Source: Albugo candida
Taxonomy: Eukaryota > Oomycota > Peronosporomycetes > Albuginales
Length of the DNA stretch: 64,000 nucleotides
Assembly: GCA_040437565.1 (NCBI GenBank)
Contig: JBDOQK010000005.1
Span: 124,001-188,000 of the forward strand
Reading direction: 5' to 3'
Each line of letters starts with the position of its first letter. Position 1 is the stretch's first letter. Below, in pieces: positions 21,696 through 33,180 of this stretch. The position numbers and the translations under genes were made by a program. The notes under the pieces were generated by a model. The model worked only from the letters and a program-made list of their open reading frames with translations, did not search any database and had not been told where the DNA came from.

Positions 21696-23817
21696 ATGGC
21701 GATGTATACAAAAATGACAGCAACAGGATCTTCTTTGATCGTGGCTCCGCGATCAATATCAAGAGATTTAGAGTCGAGAATATCACAATCAATAGCCAAT
21801 ATAATGAGTAAGCACGACATTTCGAAGTTGACGACAAAATTCGTTCGACAAACAGTAGAAAAAGATGTTCATGTGAGTCTGAACAACCACAAAGAGGTAT
21901 TAAAGCGTCTCATGCATCAGGAATTGCGAAAAATACGAGCTCAAAAGGTTTTTCGGCTATTCTTATTATTTTTCTTACAAGTTATGAAAAATCATACCGT
22001 CGTAGGTAGCCAAACGAGTGGTTCCTGCTCCGTGGCGTCTGTCACAACGTCGTCAAAGTGTCAAAACCGCTTTGAATTATATATACAGAATACTGTTAAG
22101 TGACTCTGCTCAATTTGAGGCATTCAGTCTACACGCGATTCAGTTTTATCACGATATACAAATTGTGGAAAATGGTGATATACAAGAATCATGTGTGCTA
22201 TATGCTCGACTGCTAAGCTCTATATGGCTCAAATCGGAGCGTTTGAATGATTTCAGATGGGATCCAGACTCTGTTCCATCTCCAGAACAGGTGAAGAGCA
22301 AGTTGAAGCTTTACATAACTGATTATTTGGTATATTGGCTGTCTTGACTAGGTTGTGGAATTGATCCGGTCCGTCTTCACCCTCGAACGAGTTGGTCTAT
22401 CTCATATGTATCGATCCGCTCTTCTTGCATTCTTTGATAAGAATCCTCCTGCATTCAGCTCTATGGTATAAAAGCTGATGAATTATCTTCCAAAAATATT
22501 CAACAACTTGCTATCACTTTAGCATTATCTGGGATGGAGCCCATCGCTTGGGCCTCCATCGTCTTCTGATCCCGAAAAGTCGATATACGATCAAGTAGCG
22601 CAAGCAATTTTGCTCACATTTTTTGCGCATGCATTGAATATTTCCATCGGATGCACAACTACTCAGGTAAGTACTTCCGTGCAAGCGCGCATTTCCCCAC
22701 AGATTGCTGACATATATGGCTCCAGATCTTCCAATACATTCCAGATTTTTACCCATACAAGTCACATACAGAATTATCCATTAGTGAATATCGTTCCCAA
22801 TTTCATTTGATATATCTGGTCGTTATGGTTGTGACGGATTTTGGAGCGTTACGATGCGATCAGGTGACCGCGTTGCTCATTTCAAAAAATTGAGCAACTT
22901 TTCACATTAATATTCGTAGGAAATATTACCACACGAGTATCACTATCTACGAAGCCAAATCCCATGGCTGATTGTTCGGCAAGATCTCGCGTTACTTGGC
23001 GAAGCTGTCCGCGTAAGTATGCTATTCTATTTCTTGTTGAATATTCGATATACATTGATGCGATGCTATATAGTCGCTAAACTGCTTTCCTGGTACAGAC
23101 CACAGAGACCTTGTTCGTCGAGCTAGCGCGATGTTATTGACATCTCAACAAGAGGATGGATCTTGGAAGTCAGTCAATGAGAACGACATGCGAGAAACAT
23201 ATCACACGACAATAAGCGCTTTGACTGCATTGATCCAGCCTAGATGGACTGGATTCGCACCCTCAATACCCGAACTCACTCCATTATTAGAGACAAATCT
23301 TAGTGCAATTATTGAATCCATCACAAAGAATAAAAATGCATTACGTCCTAGTAAGTATGTATCAAGTCCAGTCCGAAATAAAACACGTCCAACAGGCGGC
23401 TTCGGTCCACATCCAAAGCAAATCTCTCTTGATGCTCGATTATCACATGATACTCGGTCCAATAAAGCGAATAGCCTGAAGCGCACAAATTCTGATAGTT
23501 CCTCCAGCAATTCATCCAAAAGTGTACAAAATACACCGTCCTCGATTCCAGATCAAGAACTGCTAGAAGACTTGGACAAGCAAGTAAAATCGTTGCAATG
23601 CATGTTGATTGACGCAGAAGAGGTCAAGGATATTTCTTCATCTTTGGCCCTCCATGTCCTGAAGACACTTTCTGGAATGACACTCAATGTGGAAGTTCTC
23701 AAAAGCACAGGCCTTGGTCGGACCATCAGCAAATTGAAGAAACACAAAGATGGTGAAGTTTCAAGATCGGCGCAAATTCTCATCAAAAAGTGGAAAAAGG
23801 ATTTTTTCGAAGCTTGA
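21696..23817 (+). CDS. DEK C-terminal domain / TFIIS N-terminal (LW) domain protein, seven exons
   Basis: The best exon set is 21696-21947, 22006-22290, 22352-22465, 22523-22666, 22726-22863, 22920-23012 and 23074-23817. All six introns are phase 0, and the product is 589 residues. Residues about 28-82 (SRISQSIANIMSKHDISKL and onward to LMHQELRKI) match a DEK_C domain, a small helical fold in chromatin proteins. The middle (about 85-410) is helical with no exact family; it contains LLTSQQEDGSW, a QW-like motif of the kind seen in alpha/alpha-barrel proteins. After a Ser/Asn-rich linker (about residues 455-505), the last ~85 residues (LHVLKTLSGMTLNVEVLKST, then VSRSAQILIKKWKKDF) match the TFIIS N-terminal / LW domain of transcription elongation factors. 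It is probably a nuclear transcription- or chromatin-associated protein. The gene ends 404 bp from the convergent XPG gene. Confidence 0.75.
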
Positions 23818-24221
23818 GAGAAAAAATGTCAAATTACTCGGAATTGTGGAATTTTAAGCATCAGTCTAGATTACAAGATTTAACATCATCCAAAAAAATT
23901 ATGAGCTCACAATCTTCTCACAATGATTATAGTTGCTCGCTGCAAGTGAAGTTTTCGTCGCTGAAATTGGCTTGATTCGTAACTTGATACAGATTATGCG
24001 GATTATAGACTCGATTCGTATGCCTCTAAGTGGAAATTGAAGGCTTATTAGCTTGTGTTATCAAATCGGCGCTACAAAGCGATAGGAGACAAACTATGAG
24101 GATTTCTGATCATTGTCAGAATCGCCAGATGCGCATGCATTGTTGATGTATGTTACAAACTCACCCGACGAGCGCATTATCGTTTATTTAATTTACACGA
24201 CCACTGCTTGTAATATCTGAT
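23818..24221. other. Convergent 3' intergenic region
   Basis: AT-rich spacer between the 3' ends of the DEK_C/TFIIS-N gene (+) and the XPG gene (-). It presumably holds both 3' UTRs and polyadenylation sites. No gene seen. Confidence 0.6.
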
Positions 24222-27161
24222 TCACCTCTTTACATTGCGCCTTTTCACCTTTTGGCAACTTGCACTTCCAATGGCACTTTTAAGTCGCTTGCTTTTAATC
24301 TTTGCATATTTTACATTATCGTTATACGTGCGGAAAAATTCGTCAATTTTCGTCTGTTTTTGTGTTTCTTTGTTGCTGACCGATTTTTCCATATGTTTTA
24401 TCAATGGCGTCAGCAATCCATCAATTTTATTCGCTTCCCATCCAAAAACTTGCGAGCAATAATTCTTCAGTTCGGTAAAGTCCGGATGGCTCCACTGAAA
24501 CTTTTCGCTTGATGTATCGACCTGAGGGTGCAGGTAGGCCTCCACCACTTGCACATTCGGAAAAGTTTCACCGAGCTCCCACTTCCGGCGGACACTGGCG
24601 TGTGTGTGTTTAAACCGATCTTTTGAATCCATCTTGCTGAGCTCTTCCTCGCCCTTCCTTTTTTCCTTGCGCCGATTTGCTTCCTCATGTACGTCAAAGT
24701 CTTCGACCCATGCTTTAAATTCTTTCAGCCCCTCTGGAGTACCTCCAAAGCTCGAAATTATTTCAGCAGCATTCACGATTCCAATGCCTCGAACGCCTGG
24801 AGTATAATCACTTCCGAGCAACAACGCTAATGAAATCATATCGGTGCGTGTGAATCCGAGTTCCCGTTCAATATCACTAGTGTCAAAAGCTTCCACAAAC
24901 TTTTGGTGGTGGAAAATATTTTTATACACTTTTGTACCTCCAAACGGAAAAATATCGCTATCGTCCGTGACAATCCCATCAACCAAACCAAGTTGCTCGA
25001 GTGCGGCACACTGTGCCTCTGCTTCCATGGGACAGATGAGAAATGGGACTCCAAATAGAGTTAGTAACTCCATTACTTGTTCGACCATTTCATCATCGAA
25101 TCCTTCCAAATCACGAAGTTGACGATTTTGCAAAATCTTTAATTCGTTTTCTTTCTGATGCAAAGATTCCATAGTTACGGATGCGTCTTTTGATTCAGCA
25201 TCAGAGGAAGTGGTGTCGTACAAAAGATAGCGTGATCTATTGGGAGGTGCTAAACTGTTATCTTCCAAAGACTCGATCGTGGCCAACGTTACTGCTTCGT
25301 CAAAAGGTTTACCCGTGTCTTCCATTTCTATCGGGATTTCCACCTTTGGTGGGGATTCTATCTTGATCGAGGGAGAAGGGTTTTGTTGCGGCTCCTTAAC
25401 TGCGGTATGTGGTGCGAGTGCTTTCCGAACAGCTCCTGCTGCCCATTGCCTACGAGCACAATTATAGAGCACTTAACATCAGATGAGTGTCTTCCTTCTT
25501 ACGTGAGATTGGATGCTGTTGCGATGGCGGAATTTAGAGCTTCTTCTCGAAGTGCTCGGAGATCTTCTTCTCCTTTGGCATCCTCCAGCTCATTCTTGAT
25601 TGCGTCCAAGTCCACTTCTTCCGATTCCAAATCTTTGTTTGAATAAAGTACAAGTTCTTCTATTGATTGTGATGCAGCTGTACTTCTTTCCAGGGCTTCA
25701 TCCTTCGGAACAGGTTCGAGATGTTTCGATTCGATTGGTGTCAAGTCACCTTTTAAGTTAACGTCTTCCCACTCAATGTCACTTTCTCCACCGTGTACTT
25801 CATTTATCGTATTCAGAGGTTTGATATTTAGTGCCTCTGACGGCTGAATGGCCAACTCAGCACTTTCACTTTGAGCCATATTTTCAGTCCGTTTACCTCG
25901 AGCAATTTCGATCGCTAATGGCTTGTCTTCCGTGAAGTCTGCAGGAGGCGGTCGTAGCTGATGAGTACTTGGCAAGTGTCTTAATGGCTCAATATTTGCT
26001 TCCTCGCGATGCTCCGATGCTTCCTCGCGATGCTCCGATGCTTCCTCAGGGTATTGAAAGTCATCTTTGCTCTCGGCGAAACGTGAACGAAATCCTTCAC
26101 TTGTTCGTTTCTGATGAAGTTGCCATAAGGAGGAGAAAGATTCTTCATATTCAGATGACTCATGGGGGAAAGAATCGCTCCCCGCCACGAAGGAGCTTTT
26201 CCGCGAACGCTTTTTTGAAGCTCCTTCAGCATGTTTTGGTTGATTGAGAATGTAATAGCGATCACCATCTCCTACAAGTCGTTTGGCGGAGAGCAACTCT
26301 GTGTTGTCGGCGTTATTCTCAACTTGCGTTTCGATATTCTGCTGTCGAACCTGCATAAATTTCTGATGCAGACGCGATCGAGCAAGGAACGATTTAATTT
26401 GGCTTTTAGAGTATGCTTCCGGATCTCCTGCCAGTGGTATAAATTCATTTCGAGAATTCTGGCGTAATTGTCGCATTATTCGTTCAAACATACTTTTCTG
26501 AAGATTCGGTGGAAGGGCGTACACCGCTTCAGGGTCAACATTGTAGATATTTTTGGTATCTAAGGAAATGTCTTCCACGGGAATATCATCCTCTGAAGTG
26601 GAAACATCGGATTCAACATTTTTTTCTTGGTCAGCTTTGACCGATGAGTCTTGCGTTTGACCCTGAATCATTTCATCGGCGGCTTGTGGAAGCAGATAAT
26701 TGGGGTCAATGGCTGACGGTTGCTGTGCTTTAGGTCCATTCAGCATTCCTTGTTGCAGAATACGAAGACGATTCAAGAGAATTTTTTGAGCTGTCTGTTT
26801 CCAACTGATTGTCTACTACATCGATTGATTAAAAGTACTTCTTCTAATTAATGAGTTCGTACAGTACCTGTGTCTCAACGCGTTTTCTTCTCTTTTCCAA
26901 AGTTTGTTGTTTTAAAACTGGTGTTTGACCATCAAATACAAATACAGGCCGGATCCCATAATGCAATAGTTTGGAGACCCGGTGGAATGTTCCAATTAAA
27001 TGCGCATTTTTGATCATGTGACCCTGATCGTCTCGCATTGCCTTTATAAATTGGACAAGCCAGATGCTGGCATCGACAGCCAGTCTCTTGTTTTCCAAAG
27101 ACTCGATTTCAATTTGTCGTCCGACTGGAGATAGCAGAAGCCATAAATTCTGAACGCCCAT
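24222..27161 (-). CDS. XPG/Rad2 structure-specific endonuclease (nucleotide excision repair)
   Basis: Three exons, about 27161-26868, 26790-25500 and 25450-24222; product about 930 residues. The start [14 protein letters not shown] is the invariant MGV.xLW beginning of the FEN1/XPG family. The XPG-N block runs to about residue 98 ([23 protein letters not shown]). A long acidic, low-complexity spacer of about 450 residues separates it from XPG-I ([32 protein letters not shown]), as in Rad2/ERCC5. The helix-hairpin-helix region follows ([19 protein letters not shown]). Near the C-terminus QTKIDEFF is a perfect PCNA-interacting (PIP) box. The enzyme cuts the 3' side of the repair bubble. It is somewhat shorter than human ERCC5. 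The spacer holds a short repeat ([16 protein letters not shown]) near 26000. The upstream neighbour PLAA ends 135 bp away, same strand. Confidence 0.92.
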
Positions 27162-27295
27162 GAGCTTCCCATACAACGAGCAGGTAGACTTTAATTTGTA
27201 TTTTCTGCCAATTAGATTGGCTCAGAAAATAATGCGACTTGATAACTGATTCGATTTCAAGTAACTTTCAATTGTCAAAATCTTTTTTTATTCAA

Positions 27296-30027
27296 TCAAT
27301 TGTTTCCTCCCATTATTAATATTTCCTTGAGCTCATTCAAGCAGTCTCGTGTAGCGTCTGCGGATTTGTAGGCTTTTATATTCTCAGAATTGATAAACTG
27401 ATGCAATTTCCCCAAATCAGTTTCAACTGAATGTATCTCTCGTATCATAGGTCGTTCCAATATCTACGGCGCACAATCATACGTCTGATACATTGAAAAT
27501 AGGCAAAAGTACTCACCAACGATCCAATTGCTACAAATATTCGGAGAATGGTATCTTCTGATAGTTCTTCCAAAGGTGCTTCGAGTGCTTTCACGACCAT
27601 TGCGACCATTTGTGCCGCTTCTTCCAATGAAAATTCATCAGGAAACTCTTTTTGCAAGCGGGAAAAGCTGACAAATAAATGTAAGCACCCAGTAAATCTC
27701 CAAGACCAATTCACTGCATACTTTAATAAAACAGTTGCGAAACTCAATAGCACCAATTTCTGACGGAATTGTAAATAATTTTCCAGTTGGCCCAATATCT
27801 GCTCAGAATTGTAAATATGTCAGACGGATAGACCTTTCTTACTTCAACTTACCTCTTTTTTCCTTTTGATAATCACAGCGCGGCAATTCGAATGAAGGAA
27901 CATATTGGCCACGATGCGTAGTGATATAAAGCGCGTTGCAATCGGAACATTTGATGTCTCTGTCTTGGAGCCACGTCGTAATAGATCCATCACGAAATTT
28001 TCATCGGCCAGGTGGAAACCTTGCGGATGAATGAGGACTAAACGCGCAAGATCAAGAGCTGGGTAGACTTGAGCTATTGGCCATGTCGATATGATTTTCC
28101 GTAGAATCTGGAGTTGCTCCTGGGAAAATGAGCTCGCGTGGTAAAATGCGGTTTGTTTGATAATAAGAACCAATTCCTCAATACATATCAATCCCTTGTC
28201 TGAAACCTTTGACCGTATAAATGTGACACTTGTGGTATGAGACGTTAGAGAAAATAGGAACCTGGTGCTCAAGTGCGATTTGCTGATTGAATTGAGAGAG
28301 TGTTGCCATCAACTTGGCCACTTTGATGGACTCAAATGTGTTGTATGAAGTCTACAATCCATTCGTCAGTTTGTAAGAAATTTCACAACTAATACATTAC
28401 CGCAGGAAAAAACACAAATTGCTTCGGAGAAGGTCTCACGTTCTCATTTGCATTTGCGTTGGAATCAAGAACTGGAGGATTATAGTCTTGGGCACGTTGA
28501 ATGATATAATCTGTTATTTGTCGCAAGTATGACTGGCTGAGCGTATGTCGATCGATGAAAGCTTGAGCCGCTTGGGATGGATTCTGACCAAGATTGTATC
28601 CAATCTCAAGTTTACGAATCTCACCGGTTCCAGGCTGCTCGATTTCCACGGGAATGACCAAATCGTACGCAGTACCATCAACCACGCCTCCAGAGTTCGT
28701 TCCAGTCACCTCTCCAATCTAAAACGCTTGTTATTTTCTGTGTGCGAAGATAAGGAGTAACCTACATCACTCCAGGAGTTTGCACTTCTATCCCATTGAC
28801 AAGCCCAAGCTTTATCATTCCGACGAAACATTTGTATCTGACCTTCTGACTTTCCCCTGACACTATTTCGAGCATCATAATCTGTCAAATTGTCAACGTT
28901 CACGCTCGTTCCACGCTGTCGCATTGCACGAGCATTCTCGACTGCTTTTTCAAATAATTCTTGAGCTTCCGGTAGACAGATTGCTGCGTTTTGAGTAAAA
29001 ATGCGTGCAATCTTGTCATCTCCTCCAGTGATAAAACTTCCGTTCGGTAAAGCAGCAACAGTCCAAAGTCCTCCAGGATGCTCGATACTTTGTATCAGTG
29101 TACCATCCAACTTCCAGACCCGTGCCGTACAATCTTCGCTGACCGATACCAATCGCTCATTACAAGAAAGGATACAAATTCCAAGTATAAATCCTGGTTT
29201 TCCTTCCGCGTTCATTGGATGATTCATTGTCACAATACAGTCTCCTTCCAGAGTACGCACTTTAATGGACCTAGAGAATGAGCATCACAGCGGTCAAAAG
29301 TTTATGCAATTTACCTGCAAACGTACCCATCATTCGAGCATGACGCAAAACCAATTTGAGGAACTGTAATAAGCTGTCGAATGGGTCCCTGGTGATCCCG
29401 GATACTTTTGATAAATTCGACTTTTTGTTGACCCAATTTCCAAAAACGTAACTGAAAATCAACGACTTCATTTCCAACCTGTTTTCCAGTGGATGCAGTG
29501 ACAACTTGTCCATCCTCAAGTCCGAGCACACTAACGCCATTTTCGTGATTTGGAATTATGTGAAGTGGCTCCTGCAGGGTTGTGTCCCAAATACGACACG
29601 TTCCATCCCAGCTTCCGGATAATAATAGAGAGCGGTCCATTTTTCGCAGCCATGCGAGTGAGATAACGCCACCTTCATGACCTCGCAGTGTAATTACTTG
29701 TTCTCCGTTTAAGTTGAATATTCGAATACAGCGATCCATAGACCCTGTAACAAAAGCACCCTGCAATACTTGATTGTCGGACACGTGAACCGGATTCGGA
29801 CTATAAAGTATTGCGGTAACCCAATGCTCGTGATTATAGATCGCAGCACCTTCCATTTCATAAAAATTTGTTGGTTTTGATTCGTTTTCGAGGATGCTGG
29901 GGTCACGTTTCCATCGTCTGATCACCGAATCCATCGATCCTGTCCAAATCTCCTCATTCGATGTGTTGATGGAGCGTACAGCACCTTCATGACCAAGTAG
30001 TTCGCACTGCAATCGATAAGCACTCAT
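27296..30027 (-). CDS. PLAA/Doa1/Ufd3-like WD40-PFU-PUL protein
   Basis: About seven exons with short introns; product roughly 800 residues. The start MSAYRLQCELLGHEGAVRSI leads into a seven-blade WD40 propeller (GHEGGVISLAWL, LLSGSWDGTCRIWD, CTARVWKLDGT), ending near residue 300. The PFU domain follows (IGEVTGTNSGG, YDLVIPVEIEQPGTGEIRKL, FIDRHTLSQSYLRQI, IIQRAQ), then the helical PUL domain (YNTFESIKVAKLMATLSQF, IIKQTAFYHASSFSQEQLQI, LARLVLIHPQG). The last exon ends LKEILIMGGNN and stops at 27296. In yeast and animals this protein binds ubiquitin through the propeller and PFU, and Cdc48/p97 through PUL, controlling ubiquitin homeostasis and membrane-protein sorting. All domains are present and intact. 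The following gene downstream (XPG) is 135 bp away on the same strand. Confidence 0.93.
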
Positions 30028-30263
30028 AGTTCGATTCGTTAATGCTATGTCTGTGTAAGATGTTTCGATATATATTATAATAGATAGTTTATAACATACG
30101 TACAGTATTATCGAGCAGATTGTATCATTTTACGCAGAAAACTATCGTCAGAACTCTTACCTCTTATGTTGTGATAATCAGGCACAATTAATAAAGCGGG
30201 CGAAGTAAATCCGTAGCATAATGTACATCATTTGAATAACTATCCCATATAAATTCATCTTCC

Positions 30264-31953
30264 TTATGTCAACATGTGCTCCTCAAATGGTGGTTCCGGG
30301 AAGGGCTGATTCGTAAGGAGATATCGCCATATCAGCCATCCAAAACATTCCACGTGAAGTGTGACTCGATGACCGCGGCCAAACATGATAACCATAGAGC
30401 CTGAAAGAGATGGAACCGATTTAGTCTGCCAGTAAATGAAGTATAAACTTGAAGTCGGTGAAAACGGTTCGATTGAGAACTCACTGAACCGATCACCTGG
30501 TGGAAGTCGAAAAAGCCACGCCCAAAATGATCGGATCTTTCCTTTGTTTCTCATTCGCAAAGATGTGCGCCAGAAATCTTTTATGCTCTCAATACCATAA
30601 TAACATCGTGAAGGCATCGATACAGCCAACACGGAATTCAATCCCCAGATAGAATCGGCATCAATGACGAAATCTTTGGGTAAGCTCTGAGTAAAAATCT
30701 CTTTGATTTTCAATAGGATATCCATTTGAATCCCTCGAGTGAGTGAATGTCGCTTCTCCTGATCAAGCTCAATATTCTTCACCAGCATATCGGAAAGAGC
30801 CTGATTTTCAGCTTCTAATGCCTCTGCTTTCCGTTGCAAGTATTCATACTTCAATGCCTGTCGTTGTCGACATTTTTTCACAGCAGCTCTATTTCTTTCC
30901 CGTTTCTGTTCAGAAGAATAATTCATACTTTTCCGTCCACATCGACGACGACTTTCACCCCCATTTCCACTATCATACATTTCCTTGCCATTTACTTCCT
31001 TTTCAGCTGATTTCTCGGTTTGATTTATTGAACCAGACTCCACTATTTGCGGTAACTTATCAGATCTAATATCGTGTGTATGATCTCCTTCGACATCAAA
31101 CGCGCGTTTTCTCCCATTGTCTTTGGTGAATGTAAGATCACCTACAGACAATTGACGTGATGAACAAGGTGACATATTCTGATGAGTTGGAGTCATATTT
31201 TGTATTCCCAATGGCGTTACAGTGCTATGTGACTCTTTTCCAAACTGTGTTTGTCCATTCACTCGCAGTGCAAATGCTACGAGCGGTGATTCGCTACCTC
31301 TTCCTCCAAAATCTCGACGATTGCGATCGACCAAACGAGGTCCTGGAATATCTTGGTTGAAACTTGCCATTGAATCGCGTTCAATTTCTACAAAATCCGA
31401 ATTGGATTGCGCGAAATTCTGAGGTGGCCACCGGCACCGATCAAAAGCTTCTTGAAATTCTTGTCTTCCGTTGTTCAATTCCTTCCGGCGATGTTTGGTT
31501 GCAGGAAGGTAAACATCTAACGAAGGTGGAGCGGATTCGCTGATAACAGACGTCATTTCGGCGTTAATGGATTCGTCGAAATTTGGATGCATCATCGAAT
31601 CTAAACAGAGCTGTTAGTTTTGTTTACTTACGTAAGTTTGTGATTGTACCTGTCCAGGGTGAGGGTGTATGGAGTGCCATCGGATGAACTTTGTTGTGTG
31701 TATGCTCTTGCATGAATGAGAGTACCGCGTTACTTCGGTTGTAAACGTTCTCCAAAGTTGGCGTCATCGCTTCTTTCTCCAGATATCCGTTTTGACGTGT
31801 TACGAATTCCTCATCACTGTAATGCGATGTAGAAGAAGGGAGTGGCATACAGGAGCGCTGATCATCTAAATAGAGTGGTCGTGAATTATTAATAGTTGCA
31901 TCGGTAATCAAGTGATTCGGATATCGTTGAAACGTCGAAGACTTTGGATACAT
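30264..31953 (-). CDS. bZIP transcription factor with a C-terminal conserved domain
   Basis: Two exons, about 31953-31641 and 31582-30264; product about 550 residues. ATG 31953 (MYPKSSTFQRYPNHLITD) is chosen because it is the first in-frame ATG. A CAG just upstream could be a splice acceptor, so a further 5' exon is possible. The basic region is KRERNRAAVKKCRQRQALKY, keeping the N-x7-R DNA-contact pattern. A leucine-zipper-like heptad run follows (EYLQRKAEALEAENQALSDM). The last ~170 residues, after LTRGIQMDILLKIKEIF, have a pattern with YYGIESIKDFWRTS and a closing LHVECFGWLIWRYLL. This hints at an NTF2/SnoaL-like fold, but it is not assigned with confidence. The N-terminal half is low-complexity. 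It is a probable nuclear regulator; target genes are unknown. Confidence 0.85.
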
Positions 31954-33180
31954 TTTGTTTTCGTTCTGAGGTAAAATACAGGGAGTGATTTCTAGCAAGG
32001 CAACTAATCGAATTGTAGTTCAAATTATTGACCTCGTAATTTTTCGATTCACAAAAATTGAGCTTAGAATCGTGTAGATACGTACCAATCCAAGCACAGA
32101 ATTGAATGACCGATTCAATTGAATTTCATTCACGATAGCACGAGGTCGGTTGCTATACACACCACACGACCTCAAAATATTTAAAAAGTACCAGGCGACC
32201 ATCCGGGAAAGGGCTTTCAAAAGAAAAGCTTGTAGAGAGAACCTCTCGAAGTAAATATTCGACCTGTACGACCGCGTTAGATAGATGCGTTTGTAAGATA
32301 TATTCATTTGGCACCACGCCTTCGATTTTTTCACTGTCAATAAACAATGTGAAAATTTGGTCATTTTGCTGGTTTGTAAGAAACGTCAAATCGCTTTGAC
32401 GATCAGCCCTGGCAAACTCTTATTGTAGAAATACAATCAAACAATCTATTCAAAAACAATTATCTTAGTTAGCTTGATTCACCCAATCCGTCAACCTAAC
32501 AAGGATACTGCCGTATACCAAAGCTGTTAGGCAGGTTGTTGTGAGATCAGATCTGATTTCGATTGTGCCGACTGTTCGATAACTTTGGAGTTCTTCACAC
32601 TTAAGACGAATCAACCAAAATTACAATATTTAACCAGACTATTCCAATTACTTTTTGTTTTGATCCAAACTTAAAGTAGCAGATCACACTTCTTCGATTT
32701 CTGGTTTTGTGACTGCATATTCCAATAGCTATAGTATAATCGCAGTCGAGCTCCGGCACTCGTCATCATAAAGCTCATAATGCTATGATCAGCCATAAAT
32801 CTACAGGACGGTCTTAACGAGCTCCGTAGCAGCTCTTTTTTCCTAACGCTTCCAAATTTCCAAGCCTTTTCATCCCAGTCATCCGTATGTGCAACGCGTT
32901 CACGCTGAAAACAAACAAAGCTCATTCTCTACATAGCGGTGACCGCTTCAAGTTATCAAATAAAAGCAGCAGTGCTTCGAGCAGAATGGAATGAAAAGAG
33001 GGAACACCAAAATCCGAGCTCACATTATGTTTTAAGTCAGCATATAATCCGACGTGAGATTGATTCATAGAATATATCTGGGCGTAGGTAAACTTGCTAT
33101 GCAGTCGATACGCGCCGAATGATCGCTGCACCACATGTTTACATGCACTCCACTCGAAAGTGCCTAATAAATTCACTGGT
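31954..33180 (-). other. Unassigned minus-strand exon-like ORFs
   Basis: Three readings look coding but give no nameable family. One is at about 33180-32930 (FGAYRLHSKFTYAQIYSMNQ, then HSILLEALLLLFDNLKR). A second at about 32895-32671 (ERVAHTDDWDEKAWKFGSVR) could be joined to it by an intron ending TTTTCAG. A third is at 32389-32153 (IEGVVPNEYILQTHLSNAVV, then FESPFPDGRLVLFKYFEVV). None begins with a clear ATG, so upstream exons are missing or the gene is dead. A related, weaker segment seems to lie at 33735-33923. This could be one split gene upstream of the bZIP gene, or two. Confidence 0.35.
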
